Made by a program: the position numbers and the translations under genes. Source: Riemerella anatipestifer (GTDB taxonomy: Bacteria; Bacteroidota; Bacteroidia; Flavobacteriales; Weeksellaceae). From it: a stretch of 64,000 bases of DNA. Under the pieces are notes generated by a model. It was not told where the DNA came from, did not search any database, and was given only the letters and a program-made list of their open reading frames with translations. Of this stretch, positions 33,000 to 44,101 are shown piece by piece. The DNA is taken from NCBI RefSeq assembly GCF_009663465.1, contig NZ_QXHU01000004.1, positions 185,646 to 249,645 on the forward strand, read 5' to 3'. Position 1 is the stretch's first letter, and each line of letters begins with the position of its first letter.

Positions 33000-33521
33000 A
33001 TGTTAGGATTAGATAATATAGAAAGAGTAAAACCTGGGGGTTTAGAATTAGTAGATCGTTTAGTGGCTGTTAATAGAGTTACTAAGGTTACTAAAGGAGG
33101 TAGAGCTTTCGGCTTCTCAGCAATCGTGGTGGTAGGAAATGAAGATGGTGTTATAGGTTACGGATTAGGAAAATCTAAAGAGGTAGCTTCTGCAATTTCC
33201 AAAGCAGTAGAAGATGCTAAGAAAAACCTAGTAAAAGTTCCTGTTGTAAACCATACAATTCCGCACGAAACTACAGCTAGATATGGTGGAGCTAATATCT
33301 TCTTGAGACCTGCTTCTCACGGTACAGGGCTTATCGCAGGTGGTGCGGTAAGAGCAGTGCTAGAATCAGCTGGTGTACACGACATTCTTTCAAAGTCAAA
33401 AGGTTCTTCTAACCCGCACAATGTGGTAAAAGCAACTTTCAAAGCTTTGTTAGATATCAGAAGACCAGAAGAAATCGCAAGAATGAGAGGTGTAACATTG
33501 AGTAAAGTATTTAACGGTTAA
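33000..33521 (+). CDS. rpsE: 30S ribosomal protein S5
   Basis: A 173-residue decoding-accuracy protein. It has [47 protein letters not shown] and the C-terminal [15 protein letters not shown]. The spectinomycin loop is the wild-type form. Confidence 0.98.
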   Translation: MLGLDNIERVKPGGLELVDRLVAVNRVTKVTKGGRAFGFSAIVVVGNEDGVIGYGLGKSKEVASAISKAVEDAKKNLVKVPVVNHTIPHETTARYGGANIFLRPASHGTGLIAGGAVRAVLESAGVHDILSKSKGSSNPHNVVKATFKALLDIRRPEEIARMRGVTLSKVFNG

Positions 33522-33531
33522 TTTTGAAAAA

Positions 33532-33708
33532 ATGGCAACAATTAAAGTAAAACAAGTAAGAAGTGCTATTGGTAGAACTAAAACTCAAAAGAGAACCCTT
33601 GAAGCTTTAGGTCTTAGAAAGTTACATCAAGTAGTAGAGCACGAAGCTACACCTGCTATATTAGGTATGGTAGCGGCTGTACAGCACTTAGTAGAAGTTC
33701 AAAAATAG
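33532..33708 (+). CDS. rpmD: 50S ribosomal protein L30
   Basis: A 58-residue protein from ATG 33532 to TAG 33708: MATIKVKQVRSAIGRTKTQK followed by LEALGLRKLHQVVEHEATPA and MVAAVQHLVEV. This is the short bacterial L30 form, in its usual place between rpsE and rplO. Confidence 0.96.
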   Translation: MATIKVKQVRSAIGRTKTQKRTLEALGLRKLHQVVEHEATPAILGMVAAVQHLVEVQK

Positions 33709-33725
33709 AAATTTAGATAATAAAC

Positions 33726-33756
33726 AGGAGGTTTTATGATTAGAGTGAAACCTCCT
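33726..33756 (+). promoter_or_regulatory. Hairpin between rpmD and rplO
   Basis: AGGAGGTTT (33726-33734) pairs perfectly with AAACCTCCT (33748-33756) around a 13-nt loop containing an ATG. The 5' arm holds a Shine-Dalgarno-like AGGAGG, rare in this phylum. No T run follows, so it is not a terminator; it may affect rplO translation or mRNA processing. Confidence 0.5.
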
Positions 33757-33789
33757 AGTTTTGAATCTTCAATCTTAAATTTAAAACAA

Positions 33790-34239
33790 ATGAATTTAAA
33801 TAACATAAAACCAGCTAAAGGTTCTACACATAATTCTAAGAGAATTGGTAGAGGACAAGGAAGTGGAAAAGGAGGTACCTCTACAAAAGGACATAAAGGA
33901 CAAAAGTCTCGTTCAGGGTACTCTATGAAAATAGGATTTGAAGGAGGACAAATGCCTTTACAAAGAAGACTTCCTAAATTTGGATTTAATAACATTAGCA
34001 GAAAAGACTACAGAGGTATCAATCTAGATACTATCCAAACTCTTATAGATACTAAAGGAATCAAAGGTGATATCACTAAAGAAGTTTTAGTAGAAAATGG
34101 TTTGGCTTCTAAAAATGATTTAATCAAAATCATGGGAAGAGGAGAGCTTAAATCTGCAGTGTCTATCTCTGCAAATAAGTTTACTAAATCTGCAGAAGAA
34201 CTAATCAATAAAGCAGGAGGTAAAGTAGTTACCCTTTAA
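33790..34239 (+). CDS. rplO: 50S ribosomal protein L15
   Basis: A 149-residue 23S-binding protein. The start at 33790 gives MNLNNIKPAKGSTHNSKRIG, the family N-terminus; the open frame back to 33736 runs through the intergenic hairpin and is not conserved. GRGQGSGKGGTSTKGHKGQKSR and GFEGGQMPLQRRLPKFGF follow. Confidence 0.96.
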   Translation: MNLNNIKPAKGSTHNSKRIGRGQGSGKGGTSTKGHKGQKSRSGYSMKIGFEGGQMPLQRRLPKFGFNNISRKDYRGINLDTIQTLIDTKGIKGDITKEVLVENGLASKNDLIKIMGRGELKSAVSISANKFTKSAEELINKAGGKVVTL

Positions 34240-34247
34240 TTATTACA

Positions 34248-35627
34248 ATGAAAGAATTTATACAAACACTTAAAAACATTTGGAGCCTTAAAGAGTTAAA
34301 AGATAAAATTCTTTTTACTTTAGGGATGATATTGGTGTATAGATTCGCATCCTATATATCTCTACCAGCTATCAACATGACAGAGGTAGGAACTCTTTTA
34401 GAGCAATACCAAAATCAAGGTGGTAGTAAACAGGGAGCGGGATTGTTAGGTTTACTATCGTCATTTACTGGAGGTGCGTTTAGCCGTGCTTCCATTATGG
34501 CGTTAGGTATTATGCCTTATATTTCGGCTTCCATTATTGTTCAGCTGATGGGGATGGCTATTCCATATTTACAGAAATTACAGAAAGATGGTGAGTCGGG
34601 TAGAAATACTCTTAACCAAATTACGCGTTGGTTAACAATAGCAGTATGTTTGGTTCAGGCACCTTCTTATCTGGGTTCTATTACGGGATTATTTTTGCCT
34701 TACTCTCAGTTTGCATCAGCTTACTATGTAGATCCTTCATCTATTATGTTTTGGTTACCTAGTATTGTAATTTTGGTTGCAGGTTCTGTATTTGCAATGT
34801 GGTTAGGAGAGAAAATTACAGATAAAGGTATAGGTAATGGTATATCAATACTTATTATGGTAGGGATTTTAGCCGATTTACCTATGGCTTTTATACAGGA
34901 GGTAACAGCTCAAACAGGTAAAGGAGGTATGGGAACTATCATGATACTGATAGAGGTTTTATTCTGGTTAGTTGTGATTCTATTGGCTATTATACTTTCT
35001 GTTGCAGTAAGAAAGATACCTATTCAGTATGTGAGTAGAGCTCAAGCAAGAGGAGGAAATACAAGAAACCTTATGCAGGGAGCAAGACAATGGATTCCGT
35101 TAAAAGTTAATGCTTCTGGAGTAATGCCAATTATCTTTGCACAAGCACTGATGTTTGTACCTGGACTTTTAACTAAAGTAGATGAAACGAATACTTTCCT
35201 AGCTGGATTTAAAAATGTATTTAGTTGGCAATACAACTTATTGTTTGCTATACTTATCATTATCTTCTCGTTCTTTTATACAGCTATAACAATTCCAGTA
35301 AATCAGATGGCTGATGACCTTAAAAGAAATGGAGGTTTAATTCCAAAGGTAAGACCTGGACAAGAGACCGCAGACTACTTAGATGATATTTTATCTAAAA
35401 TTACTTTGCCAGGTGCAATTTTTTTAGCTATCTTTGCAGTCCTTCCAGCTTTAGTGTATGGAAGTTTGGTTCAGACAGATAGGTTTGCTCTATTTTTTGG
35501 TGGTACCTCGCTACTTATTATGGTGGGAGTTATCCTAGATACAGTACAGCAAATCAATACTTATTTGTTGAATCACCATTATGATGGTTTAATGCAGTCT
35601 AAATTGTCTAGAACATCTAACCAATAG
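34248..35627 (+). CDS. secY: Protein translocase channel SecY
   Basis: A 459-residue inner-membrane protein with ten transmembrane helices. It forms the SecYEG pore. Visible family blocks are YRFASYISLPAINM, the plug-region AFSRASIMALGIMPYISASIIVQLM, GIGNGISILIMVGI, and the SecA-binding loops with PVNQMADDLKRNGGLIPKVRPGQET. It sits between rplO and infA as in most bacteria; adk is not in between. Confidence 0.97.
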   Translation: MKEFIQTLKNIWSLKELKDKILFTLGMILVYRFASYISLPAINMTEVGTLLEQYQNQGGSKQGAGLLGLLSSFTGGAFSRASIMALGIMPYISASIIVQLMGMAIPYLQKLQKDGESGRNTLNQITRWLTIAVCLVQAPSYLGSITGLFLPYSQFASAYYVDPSSIMFWLPSIVILVAGSVFAMWLGEKITDKGIGNGISILIMVGILADLPMAFIQEVTAQTGKGGMGTIMILIEVLFWLVVILLAIILSVAVRKIPIQYVSRAQARGGNTRNLMQGARQWIPLKVNASGVMPIIFAQALMFVPGLLTKVDETNTFLAGFKNVFSWQYNLLFAILIIIFSFFYTAITIPVNQMADDLKRNGGLIPKVRPGQETADYLDDILSKITLPGAIFLAIFAVLPALVYGSLVQTDRFALFFGGTSLLIMVGVILDTVQQINTYLLNHHYDGLMQSKLSRTSNQ

Positions 35628-35639
35628 GAAAGAAGTATT

Positions 35640-35855
35640 ATGGCTAAACAGAAACATATAGAACAAGATGGCGTGATAGTGGAAGCACTATCTAACGCCA
35701 TGTTTAGAGTAGAGCTGGAAAATGGGCATATTTTGATAGCTCATATTTCTGGTAAAATGAGGATGCATTATATAAAACTTCTTCCAGGTGATAAAGTTAA
35801 ATTGGAGCTTTCTCCGTATGACTTATCTAAAGGAAGAATTACATTTAGATATTAA
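35640..35855 (+). CDS. infA: Translation initiation factor IF-1
   Basis: A 71-residue OB-fold protein that blocks the A site during initiation. [44 protein letters not shown] and [21 protein letters not shown] are canonical. Confidence 0.98.
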   Translation: MAKQKHIEQDGVIVEALSNAMFRVELENGHILIAHISGKMRMHYIKLLPGDKVKLELSPYDLSKGRITFRY

Positions 35856-35900
35856 TTTAAGAGCTTATATAGCTAGAGGCTATAGCATAAAGAAAACATT

Positions 35901-36017
35901 ATGAAAGTAAGAGCATCAATTAAGAAGAGAAGTGCAGACTGCAAAATCGTAAGAAGAAAAGGCAGATTGTACATTATTAACAAAAAGAACCCTAAATTTA
36001 AACAAAGACAAGGCTAA
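35901..36017 (+). CDS. rpmJ: 50S ribosomal protein L36
   Basis: A 38-residue protein from ATG 35901 to TAA 36017: [20 protein letters not shown], then [16 protein letters not shown]. Only one Cys remains of the zinc-binding set of the CxxC-type L36, so this is the zinc-free form. It lies between infA and rpsM as usual. Confidence 0.97.
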   Translation: MKVRASIKKRSADCKIVRRKGRLYIINKKNPKFKQRQG

Positions 36018-36034
36018 TTTAGCAAAATTAAATT

Positions 36035-36412
36035 ATGGCGAGAATTGCAGGTATTGATTTACCAAAAAACAAAAGAGGCGTAATAGGGCTTACCTATATC
36101 TACGGAATTGGAAAGAGCACTGCGTCAGAAATTTTGAAGAACGCTGGAATCAGCGAAGACAAGAAAGTCAACGAATGGAATGACGATGAATTGGCAGCAA
36201 TCAGAAACTACATCTCTGACAATATTAAAGTAGAAGGAGAGTTGCGTTCTGAAGTGCAATTGAACATCAAGAGATTGATGGACATAGGATGCCAACGAGG
36301 AATACGTCACAGACTGGGATTACCTTTAAGAGGCCAAAGAACGAAAAACAATTCTAGAACCCGTAAAGGAAAAAGAAAAACTGTTGCTAACAAGAAGAAG
36401 GCAAGTAAATAA
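36035..36412 (+). CDS. rpsM: 30S ribosomal protein S13
   Basis: A 125-residue 30S head protein contacting P-site t[23 protein letters not shown] and the C-terminal [28 protein letters not shown] are canonical. Confidence 0.98.
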   Translation: MARIAGIDLPKNKRGVIGLTYIYGIGKSTASEILKNAGISEDKKVNEWNDDELAAIRNYISDNIKVEGELRSEVQLNIKRLMDIGCQRGIRHRLGLPLRGQRTKNNSRTRKGKRKTVANKKKASK

Positions 36413-36423
36413 TCGTTAGAATT

Positions 36424-36813
36424 ATGGCAAAACAAACTAAAGTAACTAAAAAGAGAAAAGTAAAAGTTGAAGCGATTGGCGAGGCCCATATCCAAGCCAC
36501 TTTCAATAATATCATTATTTCTTTAACTAACAAAAACGGCGAGGTTATTTCTTGGTCTTCTGCCGGTAAGATGGGTTTTAGAGGTTCTAAGAAAAATACT
36601 CCTTTCGCTGCACAAATGGCCGCAGAAAACTGTGCTCAGGTAGCTCACGAAGCTGGTCTTAGAAGAGTTAAAGTTTTTGTAAAAGGACCAGGTGCAGGTA
36701 GAGAGTCTGCTATAAGAACTATTCACAACTCTGGAATAGAGGTAAGTGAAATCGTTGATGTAACTCCTATGCCACACAACGGATGTAGACCACCGAAAAG
36801 AAGAAGAGTATAA
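36424..36813 (+). CDS. rpsK: 30S ribosomal protein S11
   Basis: A 129-residue platform protein. It shows [40 protein letters not shown] and the C-terminal [17 protein letters not shown]. Confidence 0.98.
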   Translation: MAKQTKVTKKRKVKVEAIGEAHIQATFNNIIISLTNKNGEVISWSSAGKMGFRGSKKNTPFAAQMAAENCAQVAHEAGLRRVKVFVKGPGAGRESAIRTIHNSGIEVSEIVDVTPMPHNGCRPPKRRRV

Positions 36814-36832
36814 CCCGAAATTTTAAAAAATA

Positions 36833-37441
36833 ATGGCAAGATATATTGGACCTAAAACAAAGATTGCTAGAAAGTTTGGTGCAGCAATCTATGGAGATGA
36901 TAAAAACTTCGAGAAGAGAAGAAACCAGCCGCCAGGACAGCATGGGCCTAACAAAAGAAGAGGTGCTAAAAAATCTGAATATGCAGTACAGCTAGCTGAA
37001 AAACAGAAAGCTAAGTATACTTACGGTATTTTAGAAAGACAGTTCTCTAATTTGTTTAAAAAAGCACACGCTAGTAAAGGTGTAACTGGTGAAGTTCTTC
37101 TTCAACTTTGCGAATCTAGATTAGATAATGTAGTTTACAGATTAGGATTTGCTAAAACTAGAGCTGCGGCAAGACAGTTAGTATCTCACAGACATATCAC
37201 TGTAAATGGAGAGGTGGTTAACATACCTTCTTACTCTTTAAAACCAGGTGATAAAGTGGCTGTAAGACAAAAGTCTAAATCTCTTGAAGTAATAGAGACT
37301 GCACTTTCTGCAAAAGCTAATTATGACTGGTTGCAGTTCAATGATGAAACTAAGGAAGGGACTTTCGTAGGAGTACCTGAGAGAATCCAAATTCCTGAAG
37401 ACATCAAGGAACAGCTAATCGTCGAACTATACTCTAAATAA
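36833..37441 (+). CDS. rpsD: 30S ribosomal protein S4
   Basis: A 202-residue primary 16S-binding protein and, in other bacteria, repressor of the alpha operon. It has [21 protein letters not shown], the [24 protein letters not shown] block and the S4 domain with [29 protein letters not shown]. It is the zinc-free form. Confidence 0.98.
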   Translation: MARYIGPKTKIARKFGAAIYGDDKNFEKRRNQPPGQHGPNKRRGAKKSEYAVQLAEKQKAKYTYGILERQFSNLFKKAHASKGVTGEVLLQLCESRLDNVVYRLGFAKTRAAARQLVSHRHITVNGEVVNIPSYSLKPGDKVAVRQKSKSLEVIETALSAKANYDWLQFNDETKEGTFVGVPERIQIPEDIKEQLIVELYSK

Positions 37442-37469
37442 TCATCAAATTTTTGCTCAACCCAAAACT

Positions 37470-38465
37470 ATGGCAATTTTAAATTTTATAAAACCCGATA
37501 AAGTAATCCTACTTAACTCCACAGAGTTTCAAGGTCAGTTTGAATTTAGACCTTTGGAGCCAGGTTATGGATTAACTGTCGGTCATGCTTTAAGAAGAGT
37601 GTTACTCTCTTCTTTAGAAGGTTATGCTATTACATCTATCAAAATAGAAGGCGTAGAGCACGAATTTTCCACCATTCCAGGAGTTATAGAAGATGTAACA
37701 GAAATTATTTTAAACTTAAAACAACTTCGCTTAAAGGCTAAGTCCGAGAATGCTCCATCTGAGCAAGTTACAGCTAAGATAGCTAACTTAGAACAGCTTA
37801 CAGCAGGAGATTTAGGTAAGTTTATTTCTGGTTTTGAAGTTTTAAATCCTGAATTGGTGATTTGTAATCTTACAAAAGATGTAAATTTAGAAATGAATTT
37901 TAGCATCAATAAAGGTAGAGGTTATGTTCCTTCAGAACAAAATAAATCAAATAATGCTCCTATCGGTACTATCGCTATTGATTCTATTTATACTCCAATA
38001 AAGAAAGTTAAGTATAGCGTAGAAAACTATCGTGTAGAGCAAAAAACGGATTACGAAAAATTAATTCTAGATATAGAGACTGATGGTTCTATCTCTCCTC
38101 AAAATGCTTTAATAGAAGCTTCTAAAATTCTTATATACCACTTTATGTTGTTCTCTGATGAGAGAATTACATTGGAAACAGAAGCGGTAAAGGCATCTAT
38201 TCAGTATGATGAAGAAACATTACACACTAGACAATTACTTAAGTCTAAACTAGCAGAGATGGATCTTTCTGTTAGAGCTCTTAACTGCTTGAAAGCAGCT
38301 GAAGTAGAGACTCTAGGTGAACTAGTTTCTTATAGTAAATCTGATTTGATGAAATTTAGAAACTTCGGAAAGAAATCATTAACCGAACTTGAAGAGCTTG
38401 TTCATTCTAAGGGACTTAACTTCGGTTTTGATGTAAGTAAATATAAGTTAGACGCTGATAAATAA
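37470..38465 (+). CDS. rpoA: RNA polymerase alpha subunit
   Basis: A 331-residue protein. The N-terminal assembly domain shows [27 protein letters not shown]; the C-terminal domain, which binds promoter DNA and regulators, shows [47 protein letters not shown] (aCTD). It lies between rpsD and rplQ as in most bacteria. Confidence 0.98.
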   Translation: MAILNFIKPDKVILLNSTEFQGQFEFRPLEPGYGLTVGHALRRVLLSSLEGYAITSIKIEGVEHEFSTIPGVIEDVTEIILNLKQLRLKAKSENAPSEQVTAKIANLEQLTAGDLGKFISGFEVLNPELVICNLTKDVNLEMNFSINKGRGYVPSEQNKSNNAPIGTIAIDSIYTPIKKVKYSVENYRVEQKTDYEKLILDIETDGSISPQNALIEASKILIYHFMLFSDERITLETEAVKASIQYDEETLHTRQLLKSKLAEMDLSVRALNCLKAAEVETLGELVSYSKSDLMKFRNFGKKSLTELEELVHSKGLNFGFDVSKYKLDADK

Positions 38466-38473
38466 TCCTTAAA

Positions 38474-38968
38474 ATGAGACACGGAAAAAAATTCAATCAT
38501 TTAGGTAGAACTGCCTCTCACAGAAAAGCTATGCTTTCTAATATGGCTTGTTCCCTAATTGAACATAAAAGAATAAATACTACAGTAGCTAAAGCTAAGG
38601 CTTTGAGAGTGTATGTAGAGCCTATCCTTACTAAATCTAAAGAAGATACTACACATAACAGAAGAGTAGTTTTCTCTTATTTACAAAACAAATATGCTGT
38701 TAGTGAGCTTTTTAGAACTATTGCTCCTAAAATTGCAGAGAGAAACGGTGGTTATTGTAGAATCATCAAAACTGGATTCAGACAGGGAGATTCTGCTGAT
38801 ATGGCAATGATTGAGCTTGTAGATTTCAATGAGCTTTACAATCCTAATGAGGCAGAAAAGAAAACTACTAGAAGAAGTCGTAGAAAATCTGCTCCTTCTA
38901 CTAAAAAAGAAGAAGTTGTAGTTGCTCAAGAAGAGGCTCCTGCTAGTGAGGAAAAAGTAGAAGAATAA
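38474..38968 (+). CDS. rplQ: 50S ribosomal protein L17
   Basis: A 164-residue protein, longer than E. coli L17 because of a C-terminal Lys/Glu/Ser-rich tail (after about residue 133) common in Bacteroidota. The core is [37 protein letters not shown] and [16 protein letters not shown]. It is the last gene of the cluster and is followed by a strong terminator. Confidence 0.97.
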   Translation: MRHGKKFNHLGRTASHRKAMLSNMACSLIEHKRINTTVAKAKALRVYVEPILTKSKEDTTHNRRVVFSYLQNKYAVSELFRTIAPKIAERNGGYCRIIKTGFRQGDSADMAMIELVDFNELYNPNEAEKKTTRRSRRKSAPSTKKEEVVVAQEEAPASEEKVEE

Positions 38969-38988
38969 GAATTTGTTCATCTAAAATA

Positions 38989-39024
38989 AAAAGCGCTTTC
39001 AATTTTTGGAAGCGCTTTTTTGAT
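38989..39024 (+). terminator. Terminator of the ribosomal cluster
   Basis: AAAAGCGCTTTC (38989-39000) pairs with GGAAGCGCTTTT (39008-39019) with one G-U, followed by a T run. It closes the 13.8-kb transcript unit. Confidence 0.9.
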
Positions 39025-39055
39025 TTATCTATTTTTATGATTTAAAAAGTAATAA

Positions 39056-39970
39056 TTACTCCCTTACAAGAGGCATGGTAGAACATCTTAATAGCCCTCC
39101 CATTTTAGAAATTTCTCTGTAAGGAATTTCTTCTACTGTGAGGCCCCACTCGTCACGAAGATGGTTATTCATTCTAGTAAAAGCTTTATCAGAAACCACT
39201 ACTTCTGGAGATATAGAGAAAATATTAGGGAACATAGCAAACATTTCTTCAGAGGTTACCTCAAAACAATTTTCTTTTCCAAAGATGTCTAAGATTAGAT
39301 GATAATCGCTCTTGTCTACAAACCCATCTTTGTAAATAATGCATTTGTCTTTTCCTACAGGGTTAAAGGTACAATCTAAGTGGAGGATACCTTGGTATGG
39401 TACTCTGTCGTTTTTCTTTAAATCAAAGTCTAAAATTCTTTTTTTAGGAAAGTATTCTTTGAGGGTTTCTATAGCATACTCGTTAGTTCTGGCGGTTTTA
39501 AAGTTTCTATAATCTTCGCTGAAACAAGTTCCTATGAAAATAAAATCATTCCACACAATTACATCGCCACCTTCTATGTGAGCTGTGTCTGGAAGATTGA
39601 TGATTTTACGCCATTCCACCTTTTCAAATATTTTACGATAGGCTTCCTGTTCGTCTGCTCTATCAGGAATTACATTAGAAATAATCATTCTGTCTTCTAT
39701 TACAAAGGCAACATCTCTGGCAAAAACTTGATTGTAATCTTGAATAATCTCTGGACGGAAAACCTCCACATCATATTTTTTTAAAACCGATTCGAAGGCG
39801 TTCATTTCGTTAATAATATCTTCTTCTTTAGGATAAATATTATTTTCTATGGAGTGGTAAGATTTGGCGTCATAACTTTCTTCTAACGTTGGAATAGGAC
39901 CATTAGAATGTGGTTGCCCTAAAACAACTGATTTTAATTTACCCGTTTCGTTTTTTATATTTAATTTCAT
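39056..39970 (-). CDS. Amidinotransferase/arginine-deiminase-family guanidino-group enzyme
   Basis: A 304-residue pentein-fold protein. Visible catalytic parts are FARDVAFVIED, TAHIEGGDVIVW (Glu-Gly-Gly-Asp), the catalytic His in GILHLDCTFNPV and the nucleophilic Cys in GGLLRCSTMPL near the C-terminus. This set is shared by glycine amidinotransferases, dimethylarginine hydrolases and arginine-deiminase relatives, so the reaction on a guanidino substrate is certain only at superfamily level. It stands alone on the minus strand after the ribosomal cluster. Confidence 0.82.
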   Translation of the reverse strand: MKLNIKNETGKLKSVVLGQPHSNGPIPTLEESYDAKSYHSIENNIYPKEEDIINEMNAFESVLKKYDVEVFRPEIIQDYNQVFARDVAFVIEDRMIISNVIPDRADEQEAYRKIFEKVEWRKIINLPDTAHIEGGDVIVWNDFIFIGTCFSEDYRNFKTARTNEYAIETLKEYFPKKRILDFDLKKNDRVPYQGILHLDCTFNPVGKDKCIIYKDGFVDKSDYHLILDIFGKENCFEVTSEEMFAMFPNIFSISPEVVVSDKAFTRMNNHLRDEWGLTVEEIPYREISKMGGLLRCSTMPLVRE

Positions 39971-40012
39971 ATAGAATTATTTTTTTTAATTTTGAGTATT
40001 TTTTATGCAATA

Positions 40013-41140
40013 TTATAAGTTATCATTGCTTATTGTTTTATAAATTTGCTCTGATAAATCTTCATAAAACCCATCAAATTTTTTAATTAATATCCCTTTA
40101 GGATTAAAAAGATAGAATGTTGGTGTTCCAAAAACTTTATATTTTGCATAAGTGTCACTAAGTCTTCCCTTTTTATCCCAAATCATCTTCCAGTCTTTAC
40201 CGTGTTTGTCAAGTAGTCCATTAAATCCTTTTTGACTTTCGTCTACATAAAATGTTACAATTTCTAATTTTTCATATTGAGATTTTTTGATTTTCTCAAG
40301 TTCGGGAATTGCTTGTTGGCAAAATCCACAAAATAAGGTAGAAAAATCTAGTAAAATATATTTTCCATCAAAAAAATCTGAAAATTTCACTTTTTTATTT
40401 TTTGAATTTATGGCTGAAAAGTCGTAAAACTTATCGCCAATTTTTAAATCAGGATTTTTAATATAAGTGCTAATTGATTTTACATAAATTGTGTTTCTGA
40501 AAGAAGGCTTTATTTTTTTTACAAGATTTGAAAGTTCAACTTTAGAATATTGAGTTTTTGATTCTTCTAAAAGACGAAGAGCATAATAAGAATTTAAGTT
40601 TTTTGTAATAAATTCTCTTTGAATTTTATCCAATTCTTGGTCAATTTTTGTGATTTTCCCTAAAGGTTCGGTGTTTCTCCAATATGCACTTTGTAAACTA
40701 TCATTCCATTTATTTTGTTCTCTAAGTTTGACGATTTCTTTTAAATATTCATTTCTTTGGAAATTCAATTTTTTTCCAAGAGTGATGAATTCGTATCTCA
40801 AATCATCGTACTTTGAGCCTTCAACCCTTACATTATACGGAAAATTTTTAATTTCAGCATTGATGGTAATGTTTTCATTTCCGATGAAAAACGAGCTGTA
40901 AACCCATTCTTCCCCATTTTTAATAGTTAAAAAAACTAAAGATGGTGATTGTTTAAGGCTACCCTTAAGTTTGAAATTTCCGTCTTTGAGATAGCAACTA
41001 TCCAAAGCGATATTTTCTCTATCAATTTTTACAAGAGCATTTTCCTTAAATCCTTTGAGTTTTCCCGAAATTTTAAAACTATTTTGAGAATTTGCTAATG
41101 AACAAAGCAACACCAGTATTAGAGTTAATATTTTATTCAT
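40013..41140 (-). CDS. Exported thioredoxin-like protein with DUF4369 domain
   Basis: A 375-residue protein with a signal peptide (MNKILTLILVLLCSLANSQ). The N-terminal part (about residues 20-120) has the DUF4369 pattern SFKISGKLKGFKENALVKI; the middle is helical; the C-terminal AhpC/TlpA-like thioredoxin domain carries the redox motif CGFC in FSTLFCGFCQQAIPELEKI and a cis-Pro region FGTPTFYLF. It is likely a periplasmic disulfide reductase. Such proteins are numerous in Bacteroidota and the client is unknown. Confidence 0.85.
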   Translation of the reverse strand: MNKILTLILVLLCSLANSQNSFKISGKLKGFKENALVKIDRENIALDSCYLKDGNFKLKGSLKQSPSLVFLTIKNGEEWVYSSFFIGNENITINAEIKNFPYNVRVEGSKYDDLRYEFITLGKKLNFQRNEYLKEIVKLREQNKWNDSLQSAYWRNTEPLGKITKIDQELDKIQREFITKNLNSYYALRLLEESKTQYSKVELSNLVKKIKPSFRNTIYVKSISTYIKNPDLKIGDKFYDFSAINSKNKKVKFSDFFDGKYILLDFSTLFCGFCQQAIPELEKIKKSQYEKLEIVTFYVDESQKGFNGLLDKHGKDWKMIWDKKGRLSDTYAKYKVFGTPTFYLFNPKGILIKKFDGFYEDLSEQIYKTISNDNL

Positions 41141-41250
41141 ACATCTTTTAGCTTTAAAACAAGAAAATCCCTTTAAAGCAACTAATTTAAGTAAAAAAGT
41201 TGAATTGAAAAAACTTTGTGTAACCTCAAATATTTATGATTAGTTATTTT

Positions 41251-41289
41251 ATAAAAAATCTTTCCTTTTCGCAAAAAAGGAAAGATTTT
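41251..41289 (-). terminator. Terminator of gltA
   Basis: AAAATCTTTCCTTTT (41255-41269) and AAAAGGAAAGATTTT (41275-41289) form a perfect 15-bp stem with loop CGCAA. On the minus strand it is followed by a T run and lies 22 bp after the gltA stop. Confidence 0.9.
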
Positions 41290-41310
41290 AAAAGTATGAG
41301 GTATTATTTG

Positions 41311-42597
41311 CTATCTTTGGTTCAGTGGCGTGTAATCCCTTTTTCCAGCACCTTGGTAAACTTGTCTAGGTCTTCCGATAGGGTCTCCCATAAGTCTCAT
41401 TTCTTTCCATTGAGAAATCCAGCCTGGTAGTCTTCCTAAAGCGAACATTACAGTAAACATTTCAGTAGGAATTCCTAAAGCTCTGTATATGATACCAGAA
41501 TAGAAGTCTACATTTGGATAAAGTTTTCTTTCTACAAAATAATCGTCTTCTAGCGCTACTTTCTCAAGTTGCATTGCAATATCTAGGGCCTTATCGTGTA
41601 TACCTAACTTATTAAGAATATCATCTGCCGCTTTCTTGATAATCTTCGCTCTAGGGTCAAAGTTTTTGTAAACTCTGTGTCCAAAGCCCATTAGACGGAA
41701 GCTATCCTCTTTATCCTTCGCTTTCTTTACATATTTCTCTACGTCCCCACCATCTTTTTCTATCATCTCTAGCATTTCTATCACAGCTTGGTTAGCACCA
41801 CCGTGAAGTGGTCCCCAAAGAGCAGAAACTCCAGCAGATATAGAAGCAAATAAACCTGTGTGTGCAGACCCCACCATTCTTACTGTGGAAGTAGAACAAT
41901 TCTGTTCGTGGTCTGCGTGAAGAATAAGAAGTTTGTCTAGTGCATCTACAATAACGGGATCTATCTCAAACTCTTGGTTTGGCATACGGAAACACATTTT
42001 GTAGAAGTTTTCTACATAGTTTAATTTATTATCTCCGTGATTAAGAGGTAGTCCTTGTTTTTTTCTGTAAGTCCAAGCAACTAGGTGAGAAAACTTAGCG
42101 ATAAGCATCACCGCAGCGTGGTCTAAATCTTCCTTAGATTTAACATCTACTGCTCTAGGATTAAATGCTGTAAGGGCAGAAGTAAGAGAAGACAAAACTC
42201 CCATAGGGTGTGCCGAACGAGGGAATGCGTCCATCAATTTTTTCATTTCTTCTGCTACCCAGTTGTAGTTTTTGATACTATTTTCAAAGTTTTTAAACTG
42301 CTCTTCGGTAGGAAGTTCTCCGTGAAGCAATAGGTACATTACTTCTGTAAAGTTAGATTTTTCTGCGATTTGCTCAATAGGATAACCTCTATAGAATAAT
42401 TCTCCCTGATCTCCATCTAGGAAAGTAATTTCACTAATAGTGGCACCTGTATTTTTGTAGCCTTTATCTAGGGTTATAAGTCCTGTTTCATCTCTTAATT
42501 TAGAAATATCAATCCCTCTATCTCCTAAAACACTATCTACGATAGGATATTCATACTCCTTTCCATCGTACTTTAATAAAACTTTATTGTCAGACAT
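41311..42597 (-). CDS. gltA: Citrate synthase (type II)
   Basis: A 428-residue TCA-cycle enzyme condensing oxaloacetate and acetyl-CoA. Catalytic blocks are SAHTGLFASISAGVSALWGPLHGGANQAV, GFGHRVYKNFDPRA with His and Arg, and PNVDFYSGIIYRALGIP with the catalytic Asp. Length and the N-terminal beta domain are those of Gram-negative type II hexameric enzymes. It is followed by its own terminator and lies downstream of enolase. Confidence 0.97.
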   Translation of the reverse strand: MSDNKVLLKYDGKEYEYPIVDSVLGDRGIDISKLRDETGLITLDKGYKNTGATISEITFLDGDQGELFYRGYPIEQIAEKSNFTEVMYLLLHGELPTEEQFKNFENSIKNYNWVAEEMKKLMDAFPRSAHPMGVLSSLTSALTAFNPRAVDVKSKEDLDHAAVMLIAKFSHLVAWTYRKKQGLPLNHGDNKLNYVENFYKMCFRMPNQEFEIDPVIVDALDKLLILHADHEQNCSTSTVRMVGSAHTGLFASISAGVSALWGPLHGGANQAVIEMLEMIEKDGGDVEKYVKKAKDKEDSFRLMGFGHRVYKNFDPRAKIIKKAADDILNKLGIHDKALDIAMQLEKVALEDDYFVERKLYPNVDFYSGIIYRALGIPTEMFTVMFALGRLPGWISQWKEMRLMGDPIGRPRQVYQGAGKRDYTPLNQR

Positions 42598-42644
42598 AAT
42601 CTAATTATTTTATATTTTTTCTTAAATTTTGCGATAAAGATAAT

Positions 42645-42679
42645 AAAAAAATAGCACTTATCACAAAAGATAAATGCTA
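42645..42679 (-). terminator. Terminator of eno
   Basis: Forward TAGCACTTATC (42652-42662) and GATAAATGCTA (42669-42679) pair fully on the minus transcript with one G-U, followed there by seven T. Confidence 0.85.
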
Positions 42680-42701
42680 TAATAATGATTGTTTTTATGT
42701 A

Positions 42702-44006
<1,305 letters not shown>

Positions 44007-44021
44007 TTAAAAATAACTCTA

Positions 44022-44029
44022 CAAATTTA
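44022..44029 (-). promoter_or_regulatory. -7 box for eno
   Basis: The minus strand reads TAAATTTG, 27 bp before the eno ATG. Confidence 0.5.
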
Positions 44030-44101
44030 GCTAATTCTGAGTAAAAAAGCGAAGATAAATTCGATTATTTTTATGGATTTAGAGGAGGTTAAGGCTAGTT
44101 T

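Noticed and set aside
33736..33789. N-terminal extension of L15
   Set aside because: The 18 extra residues translate an intergenic hairpin and are foreign to L15; the family start is at 33790.
35901..36017. L36 as a zinc-binding type
   Set aside because: Only one Cys is seen, so the zinc ribbon cannot form; it is the zinc-free form.
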